41,286 nt of DNA. Origin: Candidatus Eisenbacteria bacterium. Lineage in GTDB: Bacteria > Orphanbacterota > Orphanbacteria > Orphanbacterales > Orphanbacteraceae. The stretch lies in NCBI GenBank assembly GCA_016867715.1, contig VGIW01000003.1, positions 69,251 to 110,536 of the forward strand, written 5' to 3'. Below are positions 1 to 6,900 of the stretch, piece after piece. The position numbers were made by a program, and so were the translations under genes. The number at the start of each line of letters is the position of its first letter. The stretch's first letter is position 1. Under the pieces are notes generated by a model. The model was not told the DNA's origin. It searched no databases and saw nothing but the letters and a program-made list of their open reading frames with translations.

Positions 1-1081
1 CCTCGTTCGGACGCTTGTCGCGGCGGGGGCCGAGGTCGCATGGTCCGGGTGCAACCCGCTCTCGACGCAGGACGACGTGGCGGCCGCGCTCGCGGCGGAG
101 GGAACGCGCATCTACGCGTGGCACGGCATGAGCGTGGAAGAGTTCTACTGGTGCATCGACCGCACGCTCGACATCGATCCGGTCCTCACGCTGGACGACG
201 GCGCCGACCTCATCTTCACCATTCACAACCGCCGAATGGAGCGTTTGGGCAACGTGTGGGGAGGAACCGAGGAGACGACGACCGGCGTGCAGCGGCTCCG
301 CGCGATGGCGGAAGACGGCGCGCTCGGCTACCCGGTCATTGCGGTGAACAACGCGGAGACCAAGTGGGATTTCGACAACGTGTACGGAACCGGCCAATCC
401 ACGATGGACGGAATCCTCCGGGCGACCTCGGTCCTCGTGGCGGGGAAGAACGTCGTGGTCGCCGGATTCGGACGTTGCGGGAGAGGATGCGCGATGCGGG
501 CGAAAGGCCTCGGGGCGAACGTCATCGTCACCGAGGTGAACCCGATCCGAGCCCTCCAGGCGACGCTCGAGGGATGCCGCGTCCTGCCGATGGAGGAAGC
601 GGCGCGCGTCGGGGATCTCTTCATCACGGCGACCGGGATGAAGGACGTTCTCGTCGGGCCGCACTTCGACTCGATGAAGGACGGCGCGGTGATCTGCAAC
701 ACCGGGCACTACGACTGCGAGATCCGAATCACCGATCTCGAGGCTCGCGCCCGCTCCAAGAGGGAGATCCGCCGGGCCAACGAGGAGTTCACGCTGAAGG
801 ACGGCCGTCGGATCTACCTTCTGGCGAAGGGGCGGCTCGTGAACCTCGCCGCGGCGGAAGGACATCCCTCCGAGGTGATGGACATGAGCTTCGCCAACCA
901 GTTCCTCGCGATGAAGCACCTCGTGGAGAAGAGGGGCACCCTCGAGAAGAAGGTCTACGACGTGCCGAAGGAGCAGGACGAGGAGATCGCCACGCTCAAG
1001 CTCGAGACGATGGGGATCCGCGTCGACCGCCTCACGGAGGAGCAGGTCCGCTACCGGACAGACTACTCCTCGGGGACGTAG
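1..1081 (+). CDS. ahcY: Adenosylhomocysteinase (S-adenosyl-L-homocysteine hydrolase), 5'-truncated by window edge
   Basis: Cytosolic NAD-dependent enzyme that splits S-adenosylhomocysteine to adenosine and homocysteine in the methyl cycle. The frame is open from base 2, before any start codon, so the N-terminus (I estimate about 60-90 residues) lies outside the window. Visible family signatures are NPLSTQDD near the start, the substrate/NAD segment VNNAETKWDFDNVYGTGQS, and the Rossmann motif VAGFGRCGRG followed by the acidic V-T-E-V-N-P NAD-ribose segment and the NTGHYDCEI block. The C-terminus ends in DYSSGT, a variation on the usual Y-R-Y end. It converges on lptG with only 3 bp between the two stop codons, leaving no room for an intergenic terminator. 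Identity is very secure. Confidence 0.97.
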   Translation, partial: LVRTLVAAGAEVAWSGCNPLSTQDDVAAALAAEGTRIYAWHGMSVEEFYWCIDRTLDIDPVLTLDDGADLIFTIHNRRMERLGNVWGGTEETTTGVQRLRAMAEDGALGYPVIAVNNAETKWDFDNVYGTGQSTMDGILRATSVLVAGKNVVVAGFGRCGRGCAMRAKGLGANVIVTEVNPIRALQATLEGCRVLPMEEAARVGDLFITATGMKDVLVGPHFDSMKDGAVICNTGHYDCEIRITDLEARARSKREIRRANEEFTLKDGRRIYLLAKGRLVNLAAAEGHPSEVMDMSFANQFLAMKHLVEKRGTLEKKVYDVPKEQDEEIATLKLETMGIRVDRLTEEQVRYRTDYSSGT

Positions 1082-1084
1082 GTT

Positions 1085-2170
1085 TCAGCGGCGGGCGAGC
1101 CTGCGGAAGAGGACGGCGCCGATCGCGAGGAAGAGGAGGTTCGGGATCCACGCACCGACGAGGGGCGGAAAGACCGCGTTGTATCCGAGCGATTGGCCGA
1201 CCCGGATGGCGAGGTAGTAGACGAAGCAGATGAGGAGCGCGAGCGTGAAGCCGACCGCGTTTCCCCCGCGCCGAAGCAGGGCGGCAAGCGGGCTTCCGAG
1301 GAGAACGATGAGGAAGTTCGTGAACGGGAAGGAGACCTTCATGTGGAGGTCCACCTCCTCCTTGATCACCTCGCCGCCGTTCGCCTTGACTTTCTCGATC
1401 AAGAGTTTCAGCTCTCGATAGCTCATCTGTCTCGGGTTCTTCTGGATCTTGGCGAAGTCGGCGGGGGTTTCCCGGATTCCGGGTTCCGCCCTCTCCGCGA
1501 AAGAGAACGCCTCGGCAAGAACCTCTTCCGCGAAGCGGCGGAAGTAGCCGTTCCGGAACACCCAGGTTCCGTTCTCCCAATCGGCCCTCTCGGCGTCGAT
1601 CCTCTCGACGAGGGCGTTTTCGCGGAGAAGCTGAACGACGACGTTCTCCATCCTTCCCTTCTCAACGTCGAGCCGCCCGATGCGAAAGAGCCTTCCGTTG
1701 TCGCCGAGAAACGAGAGGTTCGTCCGGACGCGCGCGCTTCGGCTTCTCCCCGGCTTGATCACCTCGTCCTGGAGCGCGTGAACCCGCTCCGCCGCGGGTG
1801 GGGCGAGGATCTCCCCGGCCGCGAGCGCGACCAGGCTGACAGTGAAGCCGAGAACAAGAACCGGAAGGAGCGTCCGCCGCATGCTGACGCCCGCGGCGAG
1901 CATGGCGAGGAACTCGTTGGTTCGCGCGTGCGATCCGAGGGAGACGAGACACGCGAGGAGCATGCCGACCGGGAGCATGAGAAGAAGGATCTCTGGAAGA
2001 CGGAAGAGATAGTAGCGGCCGACGACCGGAAGGGGCACTCCCTGGTCAAGGAAGTCGTCGAGCTTCTCGAAGAGATCGAGGACAACGAAGATCGCCAGAA
2101 ACGCGAGAAGCGCGAACGCGAGGGAGACGAGGTAGCGTCCGCCGACATAGCGGTCGAGAAGACGCGTCAT
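1085..2170 (-). CDS. lptG: LPS export ABC transporter permease LptG
   Basis: A 361-residue inner-membrane permease of the LptB2FG transporter, which extracts lipopolysaccharide from the inner membrane and passes it to the periplasmic Lpt bridge. It has the family layout: an N-terminal transmembrane block (MTRLLDRYVGGRYLVSLAFA and two more hydrophobic segments to about residue 125), a periplasmic beta-rich domain, then three C-terminal helices from about residue 275. The ATG at 2170-2168 overlaps the lptF stop as ATGA, which fixes the start; the longer upstream frame is lptF in another frame. LptF and LptG are paralogues, so which is F and which is G rests on gene order and the MTRLLDRY start. 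No lptB is in the window. Confidence 0.9.
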   Translation of the reverse strand: MTRLLDRYVGGRYLVSLAFALLAFLAIFVVLDLFEKLDDFLDQGVPLPVVGRYYLFRLPEILLLMLPVGMLLACLVSLGSHARTNEFLAMLAAGVSMRRTLLPVLVLGFTVSLVALAAGEILAPPAAERVHALQDEVIKPGRSRSARVRTNLSFLGDNGRLFRIGRLDVEKGRMENVVVQLLRENALVERIDAERADWENGTWVFRNGYFRRFAEEVLAEAFSFAERAEPGIRETPADFAKIQKNPRQMSYRELKLLIEKVKANGGEVIKEEVDLHMKVSFPFTNFLIVLLGSPLAALLRRGGNAVGFTLALLICFVYYLAIRVGQSLGYNAVFPPLVGAWIPNLLFLAIGAVLFRRLARR

Positions 2171-3522
2171 CTTCGTTTCCTCTCGGGTCGTCCGAATCCA
2201 GGAAAGCGGAAGGGGCTCGCCTCGCGGGCCGTGCGCCGAACAAGGAGAAGACCGAGGCCGCCGATGAGAGCATTCGCGGCCCACATCGCGACGGCGGGGG
2301 GAAGGTAGCCTCGGTCGGCGAGCTTCTCTCCTCCGATGAGGAAGAGATAGTAGACGACGAAGAAGGCGATGCTGAAGCCGACGCCGACCCCGAGCCCGCC
2401 CCGCTGCGCCTTCACGCCGAGAGGAGCGCCCACGAGAATGAAGACGATGCACGCCGCGGGAAGAGCGTATTTCTTGTGCACCTCGACCATGTATCGATCG
2501 ATCTGCTTGTTCCGATCCTCGGTGGTGCTCGCCAGGGAGACGAGGCGGTTGCCGAAGCCGCTGATCTCTCTTCCGACGTTCTTGCGGGCGAGAAACGGCG
2601 GGATCGAGGCGCCCGCCGCGGCGAGGGTATCGTCCGCAAGGAGCCCGGAGAAGCGCACGGCGAGATGCTCGCGCGCGGCTTCGCGAGTCTCTCCGCGCGC
2701 GTCGTCGATCTCCTTCCGGTACGCGCGCACCCGCTCGAGCATGTCGCCCGCGGAGAGCTCACGGTCGCCGCGCGTCTTCTTCTCGGACCGGATGAGGGCC
2801 GAACCGATGTCGGTGATGCGGATCGTGTGCGTATGGAACGCGATTCTGTGGTAATTGGAGGGGTTCTCCCCCTCGACGGCGTGGATCTCCCCGTCGCGGA
2901 GGTCGAGCGTCAGCGTGTTCCCGTCGCTCGAGAAGCGAAGGTGTCCTCGCTCCGCCACGATCGTCTCGGCCTCCTCGCCCTTCTCGGCGCGCTGGATCGT
3001 GACGCCGGAGATTTCGGACGTGCGGGGGTTGAGTTTCTCGACGCGGAGGGTGTAACCCTGTACGTCGTTGAACATGCCCTCCTTGATCGCGAGGGCGGGC
3101 CGCTTTCGGTGGATGTCGACGAGGAGGCCGGCGAGACGATGGTTGCTGTCCGGCAGGACGCGGTTGTTGAACTCGACGAGACCGTAGGAGAGGAGGATGG
3201 AGACGAGGAGCGGAGGCGCGAGGATCTGATAGAGACCGATGCCGGCCGCCTTCATCGCGGTGATCTCGTTGTCGCCGGAGAGTTGGCCGAAGGCGGTGAC
3301 GGTCGCAACGAGCGTGCTCATCGGGACCGTAAGGGCGATCATCCAACCGAGGCTGAGGAAGAAGACCTCGAGGACGACCGGCAAGGGGACGCCCTTTCCG
3401 AGAAAGAGATCGATGTAGTCGATGAGGAGGTCCATCACGAAAAGAAAGGTGATCACGAGGATCGCGAAGAAGAAGGGGGCCACGTGCCGGCGGAGGATGT
3501 AGAAGCTGAGAATCGGGCTCAT
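2167..3522 (-). CDS. lptF: LPS export ABC transporter permease LptF
   Basis: A 451-residue YjgP/YjgQ-family permease and the partner of LptG in the LptB2FG complex. The N-terminus MSPILSFYILRRHVAPFFFA leads into hydrophobic segments to about residue 125, including the motif MSTLVATVTAFGQLSGDNE with the following A-M-K-A-A-G, a strongly conserved loop of the family. A periplasmic jellyroll-like region (about 135-300) and C-terminal helices (about 350-435) follow. A GGAGG ribosome-binding site lies 6 nt upstream of the ATG at 3522. It is the first gene of a two-gene operon, coupled by 4 bp to lptG and divergent from sprA. It is somewhat longer than a typical LptF (about 360-390) because of an extended periplasmic part with charged coiled-coil character. 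Confidence 0.9.
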   Translation of the reverse strand: MSPILSFYILRRHVAPFFFAILVITFLFVMDLLIDYIDLFLGKGVPLPVVLEVFFLSLGWMIALTVPMSTLVATVTAFGQLSGDNEITAMKAAGIGLYQILAPPLLVSILLSYGLVEFNNRVLPDSNHRLAGLLVDIHRKRPALAIKEGMFNDVQGYTLRVEKLNPRTSEISGVTIQRAEKGEEAETIVAERGHLRFSSDGNTLTLDLRDGEIHAVEGENPSNYHRIAFHTHTIRITDIGSALIRSEKKTRGDRELSAGDMLERVRAYRKEIDDARGETREAAREHLAVRFSGLLADDTLAAAGASIPPFLARKNVGREISGFGNRLVSLASTTEDRNKQIDRYMVEVHKKYALPAACIVFILVGAPLGVKAQRGGLGVGVGFSIAFFVVYYLFLIGGEKLADRGYLPPAVAMWAANALIGGLGLLLVRRTAREASPFRFPGFGRPERKRR

Positions 3523-3676
3523 GATTTCCTCCGCCGGATCACCTTATCGAAAGGATAGGGCTGCGACAACCTCTTTCCCGGCGCGTCCCCCGCGAGGGAC
3601 ACGGCGTCGCCGTATGGGTACGCCGGTGGAGACGGGGCGGCCGCTGCCCGTGAGAGCTGCGCCGGGCAATGCGCGT

Positions 3677-3699
3677 AACCAATTGTTCCTCAATCGGTT
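3677..3699. promoter_or_regulatory. Interrupted inverted repeat, candidate activator site for the sigma-54 promoter
   Basis: The half sites AACCAATTG and CAATCGGTT are separated by TTCCT and match at 8 of 9 positions. The centre is about 94 bp upstream of the transcription start expected from the sigma-54 promoter at 3756-3770. That is where dimeric enhancer-binding proteins usually bind. The repeat is seen directly; the role is inferred. Confidence 0.4.
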
Positions 3700-3755
3700 G
3701 CTGGAGCACGACGGCCGGTCGCGCCCGGAGATCGAGGACGGGGACGGGCCGAATG

Positions 3756-3770
3756 TGGCACGCCCCTTGC
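3756..3770 (+). promoter_or_regulatory. Sigma-54 (RpoN) -24/-12 promoter for the sprA-like gene
   Basis: TGGCACG, then four C, then TTGC, reproduces the sigma-54 consensus TGGCACG-N4-TTGC at every defined position and with exact GG/GC spacing. Transcription would start near 3782, leaving a leader of about 120 nt before the ATG at 3905. Such a promoter needs an ATP-driven enhancer-binding activator. No such activator gene is in the window. Confidence 0.65.
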
Positions 3771-3852
3771 CCCTTTCCACACAAAACCCCATGGGGCTCC
3801 CCCATGATGAACCAGAGAGGGGCATCCCGGTCGGAAAAGCCCCGGCATCTCG

Positions 3853-3886
3853 CCTCTTCCTTCTCGCCGGGAAGAGGATGTTTTTT
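3853..3886 (+). terminator. Terminator-like hairpin in the sprA leader (possible attenuator)
   Basis: CCTCTTCC and GGAAGAGG form a perfect 8-bp stem around a 9-nt loop. After a 3-nt gap comes a run of six T. It lies between the sigma-54 promoter and the sprA start, inside the transcribed leader, so it could cut the message short unless prevented. The U-run starts 3 nt late, which weakens a classic terminator reading. Confidence 0.4.
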
Positions 3887-3904
3887 GGGCGCAAGGAAGC
3901 CGTG

Positions 3905-6900
3905 ATGCGTTTCGGACCGAGCCGTCGAGCGCCCCGCCGGATCGCCGCCGCACTCCTTCTCGCCGGCGTCTGCGCGGAACCGGCGCTCGGCGCGGGCGGG
4001 AGAGCCGACGTGACGGGCGGCGCGCCTTTCTCGTTGATCCGTGAGCCGATTCACCGGAACCATCCCGCCTTCCTCGGCGGCGCGCTCCTCGCCCCCTATC
4101 CGGAACCCCACCGGCCGTTCCTCAAGTTCCCCGAGGAGGGGATCGAGACGACCCTCCGCGTCGATTGGGAGCGAAACCGAGTCGTCGCCGAGCACGCGCT
4201 CCGCGGGATTCCGCTCGTCTACCCGTGGGTCGCCTCGATGGACGAGTACCGAGAGGCTCTTCGCGACTACCGAACACGCCGGGATTGGATCAAGAACAAC
4301 CGCTCGGTGGGGGCGCGCACGGCAAGGGGCGTGGATTCGGGGATGTTCAACATCGACCTTCCGGTCCGCTTCCCGAAGACCCTGTCTCGGATCATCGGCC
4401 AGGGGGCGAACATCCAGGTCTCGGGGAGCGAGTCGATCACGTTCTCGGGAGAGACGCAGTACTTCATCATGGACCGGGACAACGAGAGCGGCGGCCAGAG
4501 GAAGTTCCCCGAGCTCGACATGAGGCAGCAGCTCCAGATCAACCTCACCGGAACGATCGGCGAGAAGGTGAAGGTCGAGGTCCAACACAACTCCGAGTCG
4601 CAAGTGCCTCTCGAGAACCGGATCAAGCTTCGGTATGAGGGCTTCGAGGACGAGGTGATCCAGAAGATCGAGGTGGGGAACACGAATCTCGCTCTTCCGG
4701 GGAACCAGTTCGTCTCGTTCAGCGCGCAGCAGCAGGGCCTCTTCGGCGTGAAGGTGGTCGGCAAGGCGGGGAAGCTCGACTTCACGACGATCCTCTCGCA
4801 ACAGCAGGGGCGCACCGACCGGGAGACCTATACGGGGGGAGGGAGGGAGGACTCGCTCGTCATCAACGATCTGGACTACCTCAAGGGACGGTTCTTCGTG
4901 ATCGATCAGTTCCAGCCGATCGACGACCTTCGCGTCTTCGTGGACGACGACAACGCCACGAACAACACCGGCGCGCAGGTGCAGGCGCGGGCGTTCGTCG
5001 ACGTCAACGATCCGGCGACCGCCACGCAAGAGCAGCCCGGATGGTTCGACGAGTTGGAGGAGTCGGTCGATTACTACATCAATCGGGAGATCGGCGTCCT
5101 CACGCTGAACCGGAGCTTGCCGGAGAACTACACGCTCGGCGTGTGGTATCAACGAGGCACCGCGGAGACCGGAAACGTGCCGCCCGAGGCGTCGGTCGAT
5201 TCGAGCGTCGTCGCCACCTTGAAGCTGATCCGTCCGCCCGCCGAGTTCTACCGGCCGACCAACGAGAAGTTCGGCGCGACGTGGTACTACCAGCTCCGGA
5301 ACGTGTACGACCTCCGGGCGCGAAGCATCGTCGAGGAAGGGTTCGAGATGCGCATCTACCGGAAGGCGGCCGGCGCGGAGGTGCGCTTCGATCAGCAGGG
5401 GGGGAAGACCTTCCTCGAGATACTCGGGCTCGATGTCGTGGACCAGAGCTCGAACCCTGCTCCGGACGATCGGGTGGACGGGCAGTACTTCGGCGCGGGG
5501 AACAAGATCGCGGAGAAGGCGGGGATTCCGCCGGGGAGCTCGCTCCCGTACTTCCCCCGCGTGCTCGTCGACTACGACAACGGGCTTCTCTTCTTCCCGG
5601 ATCTCCGCCCGTTCGATCCGGCGTACAATCATCAATACCCGGGGCAGCCGGCCGACTCGCTCATCATCGAGAAGAACCCCGTCCTCTACGACAACCACGA
5701 TCCGAAGCCGAGCGACTCGAAGTACGAGATCGAGGTGAAGTACCGCACGTCGCAGGGAACGTTCTCGCTCAACCGATCGAACATCCTCGAGGGGAGCGAG
5801 GTGGTGAAGGTGGACGGGCGCACGCTGACCCGCGGTTCCGACTACCGGATCATCTACGAGATCGGCCAAATCGAGTTCCTCACCGATCTCCCCCCCGACG
5901 CGAAGATCACCGTCGATTTCGAATACGCCCCGTTCCTCTCGCAGGCTCAGAAGAGCCTGGCCGGCGCGGCGGGGACCTACAACCTCAGCGACAAGACGAA
6001 GATCTCCTCGATCTGGCTCTACAAGGGGAAGCGGACTCCGTACCGGAGGCCTCGCCTCGGGCAGGAGCCCTCGCGGATCGTGGTCGGCGGGCTTTCGCTC
6101 GCGACGGAGCGCCAGCCGACGATCCTCACCGAGCTTGTCGATCGGATTCCGGGAATCACGCCGCTCGAAGAGTCGAGGTTCCGAATCGATTTCGAGACCG
6201 CCGGGACATTCCCGAACCCGAACACGAAGAACGCCGTCTACATCGACGACATGGAGGGGACCGCGGAGACCTCGTCGTTCGGCATCACGCGCCGCCAGTG
6301 GAACCCGATGTCGATCCCGAAGCTCTCGACCGACGCCGACGAGCTGGACTGGGAGAAGAGGTACCGGAACGTCTGGTGGTACAACCCGAAGAACGCGACG
6401 ACGCGCGGGGACCTGAACCCGAGCCTCTCCTCCGAGGAGAAGATCAAGTACGTCCCGGTTCTCGAGGTGGCTCTGCGGGACGGCACGGTCGCCGACGGGA
6501 CCGCGAACGGCGCGTGGGGCGGGATCATGCGGCTCGTGTCGAAGACGGGCCTCGACCTGAAGGAGCGGAAGTTCTTCGAGGTGTGGATCAACGATTTCGG
6601 CCTCAATCGAGGAAAGCTCCGAGTGGACATGGGTCTTCTCGGGGAGGACGCGATGTGGAGCACGGCCGCGCCGAACCGGGCCCTCGACACGGAAGACGAG
6701 AGCGGCGACGGCGTGCTCGACGACACCGGACGGAACGGCCCGACAGACGAAGACACCGGCCTCGACGGGCTCTTCAACGCGCTGGAACCGGGGACCGGGT
6801 CGGATCCGAACGGAGACGACTGGGATTACGACGAGAACCGGCCGGATGACTACTCGCGGATCAACGGAACGGAGGACAACGGCTTCCTCGACACGGAAGA

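Larger units (their letters stand above)
3523..3904. other. Divergent control region between lptF and the sprA-like gene
   Basis: These 382 bp carry no convincing protein gene apart from a possible short leader frame. They hold, left to right, the lptF ribosome-binding site, an interrupted 9-bp inverted repeat (3677-3699), a sigma-54-type promoter on the plus strand (3756-3770) and a GC-rich hairpin with a T-run (3853-3886). No good sigma-70 pair was found for lptF; TTGTCG and GATAAG on the minus strand are separated by only about 15 bp, too weak to call. A 33-codon frame from the ATGATG at about 3804 runs to a TGA that overlaps the sprA ATG, so translational coupling is possible. Confidence 0.6.

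Noticed and set aside
40-1233. 397-codon frame overlapping ahcY
   Set aside because: Arg/Gly-rich out-of-frame reading of ahcY; the ahcY frame has all family motifs.
3521-3904. N-terminal extension of sprA by 128 residues
   Set aside because: It would cover the lptF start, the sigma-54 promoter and the hairpin, and bury the signal peptide; ATG at 3905 has AAGGA and a proper signal sequence.
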